From: Epiperipatus broadwayi
Lineage: Eukaryota; Onychophora; Udeonychophora; Euonychophora; Peripatidae
Direction: 5' to 3'
NCBI GenBank assembly: GCA_028023455.1
Contig: JAQFVV010012575.1
Location: 1,420,517 to 1,484,516, forward strand
Length of the DNA: 64,000 nt
Positions within the stretch are counted from its first letter, which is position 1; each line of letters starts with the position of its first letter. A program made the translations under genes and the position numbers. This document shows positions 23,701 to 35,900 of the stretch, piece after piece. The notes under the pieces were generated by a model that had not been told where the DNA came from, did not search any database, and worked only from the letters and a program-made list of their open reading frames with translations.

Positions 23701-25116
23701 AAAAAGTGAAAGGTCTACATAATAAGTAGGAAGTCCAGCTACAAATATAATCACAATTCATGTTGAAAAGCAGAAATTATTATGATCTCTTGCATTGACC
23801 AGTTATAAAATACATAATCAAGTAATATTCACTTTCATATTTATCATGAATCAGAAGTTGTTTCCTATTGTCATGCATATAATAAATATGGGTATTAGCC
23901 ACTTATTATTCCACATGCCACTACCATAGTTTGACTAATTACCTATACCATATGATAATCAAAATATTAACACCATAGAATAATGTATTCTTTATCTATA
24001 AAAAATAGTTAGATTTTCATATAATCTCACTGAAAAACAATCAACATTCTATATCTAAAAATAAGTGAGAAAATGTAAACTTTGATTAAGCATTGAGTGC
24101 CAAGCAAATCTTCATGATCATATTCTGGATATTCACTATCTTCGATGAAACATACTCTATTTACATTATAGTCAGTGCCCATCTTTAACTCTTATTATGG
24201 TATTCAAGATAATAATTTAAAAATTTTAGGCATTTTAAGGATTAAATACAAACAAGGCATAAGAGATGGTGATCATGTGATGTTTAGTGATTAAATACAA
24301 ACCAGTTTGTTTTTATTATTGTATAAATCTTGCAGTATAACAGCAAGTGATTTAAATTATAATGCAATTAAAGGCATTTAAAAATGGTTTTAACAAAAAA
24401 ATAATTTACTGCATAAATATTTGATTTGTATTATATAAGAAGTTACTTTTTAACCCCATTATAATAATGAAATTTTTTTAAGAAATCAGTGTTTTGAGAA
24501 TTTATCTACACTATTTCTTCTGTGCCCATTGATTACTTAGTGAATAGTTATAGCACTTATATTAGCGTTAATAATATTAATTATATTTATTTTTGATAAA
24601 TTTATCATTTATAAGTTGCAGAGTGATAAATAAACAATCACAAAAAATTATAGCAAATATATAATAAGTATAGCACTAATAGGGATTTGAACACAGACTT
24701 TGATTAATATTATAAATGAGAACATTCCAACACCCCTTCTTAGCTCATTATTTAATTAAAATGGAATATTTTAGCAAAGCTGATGGAACTTTCTATGAGC
24801 CACTTTATTTTGTCAAAGTTTTCAATTTGACTATTACCTATCACATCTTAGCTAAATAATAAGTTAAGAAAAGGTGCTGGATGCTTTTATTTGTAATATT
24901 AATATATAATAAGCTATATTTTAAGATGTTAAAAAACATGAATTGTAGCTCAACTCATTCACTTCTGATTTTTAAACATTATATGATACCTAAACTGATA
25001 TCATAGACCATTTAACTGTCATTGCCTTGCAGGGTTTGGTAAAATGATAAATAATTTATTGAAGAGCTAAAGGTTTTTGAATCACAACTTATATTATCAT
25101 AAAAAGGTGTTCAAAT
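20745..25116. other. AT-rich gene-free stretch
   Basis: There is no gene or recognisable element. Short frames such as 22286-22489 and 23761-23567 show no motifs and have the base composition of their surroundings. Confidence 0.5.
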
Positions 25117-25128
25117 GCCACATGATCT

Positions 25129-25237
25129 GTCTTGCATTGGTGGTCGAGAGGTCATCGCGACTGCCTTGCACTTGCATGCAGTTGCCTGGGTTGCGGGTTT
25201 GCGTCCCGGCTGATGCTATGACACTTAAAAAAAAGAA
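25129..25237 (+). mobile_element. Mini-SINE family S1, copy 1
   Basis: A ~109-bp insert with a tRNA-like head: A-box-like TGGTCGAGAGGTC (25140-25152) and B-box-like GGTTTGCGTCCCG. It then has GATGCTATGACACTT and an A-rich tail. It is flanked by an exact 12-bp target duplication, GCCACATGATCT, at 25117-25128 and 25238-25249. A tRNA head, A tail and short target duplication are the hallmarks of a LINE-mobilised SINE. The body is hardly longer than a tRNA. The TGGTCGAG...GGTC start recalls the Leu/Ser tRNA class, but the anticodon arm is not recognisable. Confidence 0.88.
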
Positions 25238-25249
25238 GCCACATGATCT

Positions 25250-27357
25250 CCCATACAATGACTCATTTAATTTCATTTTATTTGATTGCAGACTTTGTTA
25301 TCATGATAATTCAACTGGAGTTTTTTTTTCTTTTTTAGAAAATTTAGCATATACTATATATTCAAGACAATTAAATTTTTTCTATAGCAATTTATTTTAA
25401 GGAACAGTAAGACAAACAAGTTTATGGTAATGCAAGCAATTATATAGATTTAAAGAGCTAACAGCAGTTATCTAGGATTCTGATTACCAGCCAACTATAG
25501 AAAAAAAAATATATAGAAAAAAAAATACGAGATAATTTTTTTTTTTATATATGAAATGTTTTATTTACTGTGCACTAAAAAGAAAAAAAATGTTTTTAAC
25601 TGGTTTTTAAATTTAACTTGAAATAAAAGCATGGAGGTCCAACAATTAATTAAATCAATACCTTGTCGATTGACTTAATTAATTTCTGACAACCTCATGT
25701 TAAATCTAAAAACTCCAATTGGGATTGAAGAAACAATTTTTTTTTCTCTTTTAGTGGATTGTAAATAAAAGCATTACTTTTTAACATTGGGACAGTAAAT
25801 AAAGATGTAAAACTATATTGTACTTTAAATCAATTTCACAATTATAATTGATATATATATATATCAGTAAAGCGTGACTTTTTTTAGAAATGGAAGCACA
25901 CTACATCTTTTTTTTAATAATGTTTTTTTATTTTACTTTCCATAACAATTTTCACATATTTGAAAGATCATGTATAATTTAAAATGTGATTTAGTTTAAA
26001 TTATAAAGCCATTTTATTTTCTTTTTTTTTTGGCATAGATCGCATATATACAGGTATATTCCACGTACCACCATCATATACATATCATCTTGTTATTTAG
26101 TTGTTTGCTTTTTTAAAATTATTTTAAAATAATCTGTAAAAATTATATCATGCCACACCTGCGTTTAGTATGGCGGGATGATGAAATCAAAATTTTATTA
26201 AAGATGATAAATGTTTGTCGAAATATATTTTAAATTGTAAACAAGATTTAGCCAACTGTGTCGATTGCTAAAATCTTGTGGGGAAAGTAAATGGCCAAAT
26301 ATAAAAAAAATATTCAGTTCGTGGATTAAAGCAAAAGCTAGAAGTTATTTTGGTCTTTAAAAATATCAAATTTTAAAGGTGCTAATTGCTAACTTCACTG
26401 AGAAAATTTTGTTTATAAAAAATGTACTTTCATCATGAGCAAATGTAAATAGGCTGATTTTTGCTACAGATATACTCAGTTAAATTTTAAAATGGTCTGC
26501 AAGCTAAATCCACACCTGTTTGAATTTTAGAATGGCCAAATAGTTAGGCAGATTGTGCTGTTCGTCACACCTGAGGAACAGTGATCTTCATCTCCAAGCC
26601 AACTATTGATGGATAACATTCTACTGCAACAGTACTTCAAGTAGAGAGCTTCGGCCTATCCAGAAAACAAAGCCAAGAGACAAGCTGCTGCCCAGGTGTT
26701 AGGTAATAATCTTCACGACTACCACATTAATTTTCAAAACTATAGCTATAATAAATTTAAATAAATGCCCAGTTTAAAGTCTAATAGTTCAAATCTTTTT
26801 TCTTACTCCAACCTGTAAAAACAATAATAAATACTCTACATCGTATTTGAGAATTCTCAAATGATGACAAGATCATTTAGTTAATGCAAAAAAAAATAAA
26901 TGTAGAACAAATAAAATATTATAAAAGTGTTTTAAATAAATATTTGATGAATATTTCTTATATTCAAATTTTAGAGATCAAATTATAGAATGAGTGTTGA
27001 AGTGATATAAAATGTGATGATGAAAATAAAGTCTGATTGTGATATTATTATATACAATGTAAGTGAATGCCACATCAAACTTAATATTTAAAAAAATTAT
27101 ATGCTTAACTTTATAATTAAGAATAAACAGAGTATATAACAAGTTACAGAGTTATAATTAGGTTATCCTATTATAGAATATTAAAGGTAAATAAATAATG
27201 ATAAGAGAATATATGTTGAAAATACAGAATATGGTAATGTATAAGTTGTCTATGTTATTGATATGTTTTAGTATAGAATTATTACAAAGTATTTTAATAG
27301 TTACAAAGTTCAGTTTGTAAGATACTGTCTTATAATAGTAAATAATTTTAAAGTGCA
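25250..27357. other. AT-rich gene-free stretch
   Basis: I see no coding signal. A moderately less AT-rich block at 26500-26710 has no open frame or repeat partner that I can see. Confidence 0.45.
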
Positions 27358-27745
27358 AATTATTTACTTTACTTATAACTACTTTTTGTTGTTGTTAATT
27401 TTTAAATTTTATAATGTGTTCAATATTTTTTTAAAATTATAATATTTGTAATTTTTTAAAAATTTATATTGTTGTTATAATAAACTATTAATATTTGTTT
27501 TATAATCTATTTGTCAATTATAAAACAAATATTAACAGTAAAAAAATTACAAATATTATAATTTTAAAAAAATATTGAACACATTATAAAATTTAAAAAT
27601 TAACAGCAACAAAAAAGTTATAAGTGAAGTAAATAATAACAGTTTATTATAACAACAATATAAAATTTGAAAAAATTACAAATATTATAATTTAAAAAAA
27701 AATATTGAACACATTATAAAATTTAAAAATTAACAACAGCATTAT
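27358..27745. repeat. AT-rich palindrome with a third direct copy
   Basis: The left arm (about 27358-27508) contains AATGTGTTCAATATTTTTTT. The right arm (about 27515-27650) contains its complement, including ATATTGAACACATTATAAAA, and both arms extend to TTATTTACTT.ACTTATAAC. A partial third copy in right-arm orientation follows at 27650-27745. The arms are nearly all A/T. A foldback element with a tandem duplication is likely. I do not see a hammerhead core in it. Confidence 0.7.
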
Positions 27746-27764
27746 AATTAACAAAGTCTCTATA

Positions 27765-27878
27765 GTCATCAAGAGTTGTTAGCCGAGAGGTCAGCGCAGC
27801 AGCCTTGCAAGCAGGCAGTTGGTTGCAGACGGTTGTTGCAGGTTTGCCTCCCGGCCAATGCTATGACATATGAAAAAA
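27765..27878 (+). mobile_element. Mini-SINE family S1, copy 2
   Basis: A-box-like TTAGCCGAGAGGTC, B-box-like GGTTTGCCTCCCG, then AATGCTATGACATATG and an A tail. The exact 12-bp target duplication AAAGTCTCTATA is at 27753-27764 and 27879-27890. It is about 10% longer than the other copies because of a duplication in the middle of the tRNA-like part (GCAGGCAGTTGGTTGCAGACGG). Confidence 0.87.
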
Positions 27879-28276
27879 AAAGTCTCTATAATCTCTTTTC
27901 TTGTTACTTCCAATTCTAACCACACATGCATTGTAATAATTAAAGATATTTATGTATTATTGCACATAAACTAAATGAAATAATGAATAATAAACATATT
28001 GTGATAATTAAAGATATTTTATACTGAATATAAAAATTAAATAATGCAAATTTTTCTTTATCAGACTTAATGACTATTGTAAAGATTGATATTTAGAATC
28101 CCATACTAAAAAATAAAAATGATTGGACTATAATATATAATAATTATTTTAAATTTATTTATGATAATAACTAATGATCATTATTACATTATAATTTTAA
28201 CTTAGTTTTACTTTAGTTTATAAATAAATTAGTCAATGAGTTTAAAAGGCAAGAATTAATGATATAATTATTTCTT

Positions 28277-28301
28277 GATGATGATGATGATGATGATGAT
28301 G

Positions 28302-28358
<57 letters not shown>
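28277..28358 (+). repeat. (GAT)n(TTA)n microsatellite
   Basis: About nine GAT units merge into about eighteen ATT units, a compound trinucleotide repeat. Confidence 0.95.
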
Positions 28359-28360
<2 letters not shown>

Positions 28361-28634
28361 GCTAGATGTATGCAAAATCCCTCATTACATTTAGTTATAT
28401 CAATTAATTTACTTATTTTACAAAGTAATAATATGACCTGAGATATTAATTAAATTGTAAAATATTATTCAAGGAGAGATAGATTTATTTTATTTGATAA
28501 ATGAATATAATATAGTATTAGAATTAAATTTAATTTAATTTATGTTAGTATTAAATATAACTTATTTTCTTAAGAGTGAGTCATAGGAGTGTCATTAATA
28601 CTTTAGGAAGTTGTGTATGGTGATATTCCCATGC

Positions 28635-28668
28635 CATTGAGGATATCCTTTCTGGTATATGCTCAATG
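28635..28668 (+). repeat. Conserved hairpin, copy 2
   Basis: CATTGAG...CTCAATG with an inner GATATCC/GGTATAT stem. It is the counterpart of 17641-17676 and shares the upstream word ATGCCATTGAGG. Confidence 0.5.
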
Positions 28669-28873
28669 TTAAAAATGGTACCTTAATAGACAATTTAAAT
28701 AGTATGTCTCATAATTTGTAATGATAAATTATTAAACAGTTTGTTCGGATCAGTGTAATTTATATTAGATATGCATTATTAAAATTTTTATATAGCCACT
28801 TGACTGATTTAGGAGTTATTAGTAGTAATTAGCAGTTATTGGAGTGGGGTACACTATATATATATATATATAT

Positions 28874-30340
28874 TGTACTGGTCGGATTTGTATGTTCACA
28901 TAACAAGATCTAGCATCTAGGCAAAAGTACCTCGAATCCAATCATGCGCAAGATACATAAGTCAGGAACACTCATGAATTCTGCCCTATTTGTCTATTTC
29001 CCAGTTCTATAACATTATGAGCAACAATCCCGATGATATCGATCTAATTTTACTTCTCACCGCTGGCATCACTCATCTGAGACACAAAAAGACTCTAAGC
29101 TAACTTTAATGATAGACTAACTTAAAAACGAACTCTACTTTAGGAGCAATGAAGGCTCGTGACCTTGCATATTAATTATGTAATTTTAGCGGAGATCATC
29201 TAGTCATTATGAGCATAACTTATAAATTAATACTAATTTAAATAAAAGAAAGCAATGATTCGAAAGTTGATATATATATATTTTAAGATTTATTATATTA
29301 ATAACAAATAAATGTGTCTGATTATTTGTCAGACACTAGCCTCATAAATATTATATAACATTCAGCTTTTATAATAACTTTGCTGATATTTGTGGCCATG
29401 CCAATAATAAATACCTTACAGAAGTAGCGCTATGAGAAAATATTATTAAGATACTATTCCACCCCCAGAGAAACTAAAATAGCATTTAACCGATTTTTAA
29501 AGAGAACAGTTTAACAAAGCAATATTATATTTTTATAGAATATAATCATTAATTTGATTTATAAAGTGGCAGATGTGTGGGATGCTAATGAATATTTATA
29601 TTACTAACAAGTTCATCATAATGATGCGTATATTAAATAATGGGCATAGATGTCTGTTTGAGCAAAGTCATACTACTACGGCTTATGGATATTCATGGGT
29701 TTACTAGAATTATAATGAAAGGCAGTATGTGCATGGTGGCAGGTTTGGGTGGTCCACTTATGGATCCTGGAGTGTGCTTCTATGAAGTTTATTGAAAGAG
29801 AATTATCGATTTTTTCTCAAACATTGGCAGGATCGGTTTAGAAACGAAGAGTGATCGGCAATACATTTATTGGGCTGGATTTTCCAGAGCGATTCCCATA
29901 TAAAGCACACACATACAGCCAAATATGTCCCCAGGGTGGTTTTACAGCCTGGTTCAAGGACATTGAGAACAACAATGGGCTCGACTTAGTGAATACCTCC
30001 ATGTTAGAGAGAAGCACGAATATATAAAACAAAGTGGCCTATATGCATGCAATGCTTGAGAATAATGAAGCATGAATAGCTTTATAGACTATCTTACTTA
30101 TTTAATACCCATAAATTATGGAATACCCTGCGTAACAGTATGAATTAATTACTAAACAGGCATGGATGATAGATTTAACTAAATATATAAATTTAAGATA
30201 TAAAGAGTACCCTCCCTTTTTACTTTAAGTTATTCATAACTCCCACACATTTCATAAATATCAATCTCGGTTAATAAAATGCTTTTTATGAAAGTAAATA
30301 AAATCGATACATAAATAACTGGGTGGTGGTAATAGTTGGG
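28874..30340. other. Undetermined insertion-like block after (TA)n
   Basis: It begins abruptly after a (TA)n tract with TGTACTGGTCGG and is richer in G+C than its surroundings. There is no domain in any frame. The start resembles that of the block at 50838 (TGTACCGGTCGA). A TG start next to (TA)n could mean a solo LTR, with a possible end '...GGGACAACA' near 30340, but the end is not proven. Confidence 0.3.
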
Positions 30341-31819
30341 ACAACATATAGAGTTTATATATATATATGAGATACATTAAAGTTAAAATAGCACATTATT
30401 ATTTAGAAAGAAAAGAATAAACATTTTTAAGAAAACAGATGTTGATCTGTTTTCTATAGCAAATTTTATAACTTAATTACTTTATTTTCCAAAACTGCAG
30501 ACACCTGCACAAGTTGCGTAAGACTTGTTTTTAATTAATTTACTTGCTTAATTACCCCGTAAGTAAAGGTAGGGAAAATAGAAATAAAATATGTGTTAGC
30601 AATTTTGGAAATTATTATTGGCATTTTAAAGAAAACATAACTACATAAATATATTAAATTAGAATTATTTGCCACATGGAAATAAAGAAAGAAAACTTAT
30701 TAAAGAGGCTTACTGAGGATAAGTTATATAGAGTTATAGAAAGTTATAGAAAGTTACGTAATATGAAAACATTTAACTATAGGATCAGAACAGAGCATCA
30801 GGATTATAAAGAAGGCTGAATTTGAGAATCAAGAGTGGCTAAAGTTTTTTTACCTTGATATCTGGAATAGCAGTCCTTGATAAGCATAATGTTCATCACC
30901 ATTAGTTCACTAGATCTAGCGTTTTAAAATACGACATGATAGGTAGCATTTACTTTATCGGCAGACATATAGAGTTCATCAGTACGGGATCCAGAGCTTC
31001 ACTATGAAAAAGCATATTGGAATGGAGGGGAAGGTGAAATTTTTCCTACTCGTGGCACATTGAATGAAAATTAAAATTGACGTGGATTTTGTTTGGCATC
31101 ATCATAATTTGGTGGTCTCTACTCCTCTTTGTATTCAAATCAGCAGTATTTATACTTCTATATTGTTGATGTAACATAGCAACTACTGCTGGACCTGAGG
31201 CAGTTTAAACACTAAAATTGGCTGACCGGATACTTTCTTATCTGGTAAGACTTTTGAAACAATGCAATTCTGTTATCAGCTTCTCGGACGATTGTTTTAA
31301 AATAAGTCTTATGATTTTAAAACAAGCTGGCATGGACAAAATTTCCACTAATGGGTTTATTTTATTATTACAAAATTGTAATCTTTAACTTTTAACTAAG
31401 GAGCATTTCCGGGTAATTGTTTTCGAGAGACTTTTTAAAAGAATTGCATCATTTCTGACTGCTAAATTACATATGAAAAAATAATAAGTTTCATATATGA
31501 TTTTAAGTACAATTTATATATAACATAATTTCTAGTGATTTATTAGCAATCTCCTACACTGAAATATATATAGATTTATTATTTATGCATGTATACACAT
31601 GAAAATAAGATTAAATATTTATTTATTAAAATGGTCTTTGATTAAGATATATAAATATCCACGTTATTTATGTAAAATACTACAGCAAAAGAAATATATG
31701 TATTAATAAGTATATATACATGCGTAAAGACTGGTTTGAACATAGTTAGATGGTAGGAGATTGGATGTGGGCTGTGAAGTAGGATCTGAGCATTAGATCA
31801 TCTGCTTCAATATATATAT
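30341..31819. other. Gene-free stretch
   Basis: Mixed-composition sequence with no open frame of note. It ends in the (TA)n tract where the next insertion begins. Confidence 0.4.
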
Positions 31820-33976
31820 TGTAACGAGCACAGACGTTCGTTACATTGTTTTTTTATTTATTTATTAAACATGAAAGTAAATTAAAAAGTTCGCATTTAA
31901 AAATTTTCTTTAAGAATTAAAAATTGAAATTAAATATCATCTTAAACTCTTATATATTAAATCGCACAGATAATGAAAAATTATTAAAATAAAACTTTAT
32001 TAAAGAAAAAGTATTTTAAAACTAAATTTTAAAAAGATTTGGAGATAAAATTATATCTTTAAATTTATCTTTAAATATATTTTTGATTTGGAAAACAGGT
32101 TAATTAATCAGAAATGGAAATGATTGTTAATTAGTTAAATGTAAACCAGCCTTGGGCATTTAAATGTAAAAACATCGGTCAGATAGGAAAACAATAGAAA
32201 CTGTTAGCAAATAAGAAGAAATCCCTATGGAATCGGACCGCAGCGAAAGGACCATCGCATTGGTGATGTAATGTAAATTCAATCCTTCACATTAATATAA
32301 AAAGGACAAGTTTGGAAATTATTGGAGAGTTAATGATTATTTACGATGTGACAGATATGTGTTAGTGCGGAAGTGAAGAAGGGATTGAAAAAGATGCACG
32401 TTCAATCCCTTCAGTTGTTATAAAATGGAAAAATGAAACATCGCTTTTCTTATATTCAGAGGACCACAGGATCATCGGAAAATTTAACGCTGGATTTCAA
32501 ACGGCAAGCAACTATAAAAGATGAACATTTTAAACCGTAAGAACTTTATAAATAATGAACATTAAATTAAAACTTTCCAAATTTAAATGATTGCAATATT
32601 GTCCTATCTGACCAACTTAATTTATTAATAATGTTATTTGATGTATTTCTTTTTTTTATATATATTTAAAATCATTTCCATTTATTTATTTATTTTTTGT
32701 TCTTTAAGTTTTATCATGATTTTTGTTTTTCGTTAAATTAATTATATAAATGTTAAACTTAAGTCGGGCGTGAATGGCTGTATAGATTTGTAAAGTTATA
32801 TTAGGGGAGGGTAATCTTAGGTTATTTGTGTCGTTGTTAGATTGGGTCAATGGATTGGATATATTGATGTAGTTAGTAGATGTAGTCGGAGATTCGCTAC
32901 TGGCAGAATCGCTTCATACGCCGCACTCTCCCGTTTTGCCTAGGGAAGGAATTATAAGATGCAGAGCGCAGTTCCTTTCTATGGAGTTTTTTTTTTTATT
33001 GTTCTTCTTGTTGGATAGAAGTAATATTCCTATCTAATGAAAGTCAATATCTTCTCTTAATCTTTTTGGTGCTGCTGTATTCCGTATTACATTGAATACA
33101 TCGATGTATCAGATGAATTGATGCCAGTTTGACTGTGAATTTTAGCCTAAGGTTAAATAGGGATAGAATATTTTATTTTCAAATGCAAATCTATGTGGTC
33201 TATTCATACTTGACCCTAAATAAAAATGCATTAAATTTAAGTTGTTTATAGACGCTTGCATGGATTGGTTATCGGTTAAGTATGTTTTGGGTTTTCATAT
33301 TTGATCAAAATATATAGACATTCGATAAATAATGATACCTTACGGTGAGTATCTAAAATGTATTTATTCGGATGTCTTTTAAGTTATTGGTGACAATGCA
33401 AGTATCTTATGGTGAATACTATTGGGTTACATATAAATTTCCCTCTGCAATTGTCAGTAATCAATAATTTTGTATTTTGATCATTTATGTTTACTTTGAA
33501 ATGTTTTTAACCGTGTAATCTATGTAACCGATCTATAGCAACATATTAAAACAAGCTTTTATAATCCCATCTGTGCGAACTTAATTAAAAATGTAAATTT
33601 ATAATATAATAGAAATTAAAATGTAAATTAAAGTAAAGTTAAAAATAATGTTAAATGTTAAAATGTAAACTGATACTAAACAATTTTAAATCTTATATAT
33701 ATATATGTGCGTAAATAAATTTTTGTATGTTAATTACTGGCAGTGGCTTATTTTATTCTTTTTTTATATATACTCTTATATTATTTTTTAAATCTCTGCT
33801 ATTCCACTGAGCTAGTGACATGGGCTAACGACCGGAATCAAAATTTAAAAAAAAAAAAAAATTTTTTTTTTTTTTGACTGACGTATCTGCCTACTTTATA
33901 AATTTTTCTAGGTTCAAATGCCTAGATGGCGCACCGTAGTGCAGTTTATGTTAAGTACCTTCTCCGGATCGTTACA
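31820..33976. mobile_element. LTR-like insertion with TGTAACGA ends
   Basis: A 2157-bp block bounded by (TA)n on both sides. It starts TGTAACGA (31820) and ends TCGTTACA (33976), perfect 8-bp inverted ends that also fit the TG...CA rule of LTRs. The first 26 bp can fold back on themselves (TGTAACGA with TCGTTACA at 31838-31845). A possible TATA-type promoter (TAATATAAAAAGG) lies near 32293-32305. There are no gag or pol frames. The best guess is a solo LTR or a noncoding LTR-type element, although 2.1 kb is long for a solo LTR. It could also be a non-autonomous DNA element. Confidence 0.45.
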
Positions 33977-34260
33977 ATATATATATCATTAGATCTTTCT
34001 GGTATAAGTTAATAAATATACTCCTTATGTATATATCATATATGTGTATAATAAACCATCAAGTGACTAAAAATATGAAGTATTCTTTTAAGTAGAAAGT
34101 GTTTGACATTTTTTCTTTTGATTGGAATTTTTTTTAATGTTTGCCAAAACTATTTTGTAAATGAACTTCACTTAATACATGTAATTTTACTGTAAATCAA
34201 TTTGTCACTTATAGGTTATATATAACATTAGATATTCCTGCAATATGTTGACATGTATAT

Positions 34261-34274
34261 TCTCTCTTTATCTC

Positions 34275-34333
<59 letters not shown>
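34261..34333. repeat. (TC)n(TA)n microsatellite
   Basis: A CT/TCTG-rich run passes into alternating TA. Family F2 begins at its end. Confidence 0.9.
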
Positions 34334-34477
34334 GATAAACAAAAACAAGTTAAAAATTTTTTAACCTGCTTATAGCTTGCATTTTATCATCATAGATGGA
34401 GCTTTACCAATAGCCCTTTAGCTTTGTTTATGAAAAATGCTGAGAGATAATCGAAATTTCAATATCTCTTTCAAATT

Positions 34478-34539
34478 GTCCCCACCTTTAAACCATGGTT
34501 TCAAGCTAATTGGCTTTCATCAGTAAAGGGTAGGGGGAC
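34478..34539 (-). ncRNA. Hammerhead ribozyme, F2 unit 1
   Basis: Minus-strand counterpart of the motif at 35417: CTGATGA, AAGC/GCTT stem II, GAAA, ACCATGGT stem III and both stem I helices present. Confidence 0.86.
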
Positions 34540-34899
34540 TAGAAACTAGATCTAAAACTCCAACTCTACTGAACAGTATATATGTAAACTGTTCCTATTA
34601 GCTTGAAAGCACAAATTTTTTAGATACATAAATATCCTAAAATCCAGCTAAACAAACTAGATAGCTATATGGGTCTGAAATCAGTTCAGTTTCTCCACAT
34701 AGTAGAAAGGTTCTGCAATCTATATCATTGCTAAAACCTTTAAAGGTGCATTTATGATAAACAAAAACAAGTTAAAAATTTTTTAACCTGCTTATAGCTT
34801 GCATTTTATCATCATAGATGGAGCTTTACCAATAGCCCTTTAGCTTTGTTTATGAAAAATGCTGAGAGATAATCGAAATTTCAATATCTCTTTCAAATT

Positions 34900-34961
34900 G
34901 TCCCCACCTTTAAACCATGGTTTCAAGCTAATTGGCTTTCATCAGTAAAGGGTAGGGGGAC
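34900..34961 (-). ncRNA. Hammerhead ribozyme, F2 unit 2
   Basis: Identical to unit 1, one 422-bp period away. Confidence 0.86.
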
Positions 34962-35321
34962 TAGAAACTAGATCTAAAACTCCAACTCTACTGAACAGTA
35001 TATATGTAAACTGTTCCTATTAGCTTGAAAGCACAAATTTTTTAGATACATAAATATCCTAAAATCCAGCTAAACAAACTAGATAGCTATATGGGTCTGA
35101 AATCAGTTCAGTTTCTCCACATAGTAGAAAGGTTCTGCAATCTATATCATTGCTAAAACCTTTAAAGGTGCATTTATGATAAACAAAAACAAGTTAAAAA
35201 TTTTTTAACCTGCTTATAGCTTGTATTTTATGATCACAGATGGAGCTTTACCAATAGCTCTCAAGCTTTGTTTACAAAAAATGCTGAGAGAGAATCGAAA
35301 TTTCAATATCTCTTTCAAATT

Positions 35322-35367
35322 GTCCCCACCTTTAAACCATGGTTTCAAGCTAATTGGCTTTCGTCAG
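35322..35367 (-). ncRNA. Truncated hammerhead, F2 unit 3
   Basis: The core CTGACGA, stem II, GAAA and stem III are present, but the 5' strand of stem I is removed by the inversion junction directly beside the core. It should not cleave alone. Confidence 0.8.
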
Positions 35368-35416
35368 TTTACATATATGCTGTTCAGTATAGTTGGAGTT
35401 TTAGATCTAGTTTCTA

Positions 35417-35478
35417 GTCCCCCTATCCTTTACTGATGAAAGCCAATTAGCTTGAAACCATGGTTTAAAGGTGGGGAC
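35417..35478 (+). ncRNA. Type I hammerhead ribozyme, F2 (reference copy)
   Basis: CTGATGA at 35433-35439, stem II AAGC (35440-35443) with GCTT (35450-35453), and GAAA at 35454-35457. Stem III is the palindrome ACCATGGT (35457-35464), with cleavage predicted after T35465 (GUU). Inner stem I pairs 35427-35432 with 35466-35471 (6 bp). After an internal loop (3 nt against 1 nt), 35420-35423 pair with 35473-35476, then, past one bulged C, 35417-35418 pair with 35477-35478. Compared with F1 almost every helix has a different sequence yet still pairs, which is strong evidence for a conserved RNA structure. Confidence 0.92.
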
Positions 35479-35838
35479 AATTTGAAAGAGATATTGAAAT
35501 TTCGATTCTTTCTCAGCATTTTTTGTAAACACAGCTTGAGAGCTATTGGTAAAGCTCCATCTGTGATCATAAAATGCAAGCTATAAGCAGGTTAAAAAAT
35601 TTTTAACTTGTTTTTGTTTATCATAAATGCACCTTTGAAGGTTTTAGCAATGATATAGATTGCAGAACCTTTCTACTATGTGGAGAAACTGAACTGATTT
35701 CAGACCCATATAGCTATCTAGTTTGTTTAGCTGGATTTTAGGATATTTATGTATCTAAAAAATTTGTGCTTTCAAGCTGATAGGAACAGTTTACATACAT
35801 ACTGTTCAGTAGAGTTGGAGTTTTAGATCTAGTTTCTA

Positions 35839-35900
35839 GTCCCCCTACCCTTTACTGACGAAAGCCAATTAGCTTGAAACCATGGTTTAAAGGTGGGGAC
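35839..35900 (+). ncRNA. Hammerhead ribozyme, F2 outer inverted unit
   Basis: CTGACGA at 35855-35861, with the same stems as the 35417 copy. The variable core position is C instead of T. Confidence 0.88.

Noticed and set aside
25077-25400. 107-residue frame as a gene
   Set aside because: It spans the mini-SINE and its flanks; no domain.
33785-33835. Minus-strand TAGCTCAGTGG as a tRNA A box
   Set aside because: No B box or tRNA folding follows at the expected distance; a chance match or an unsupported relic.
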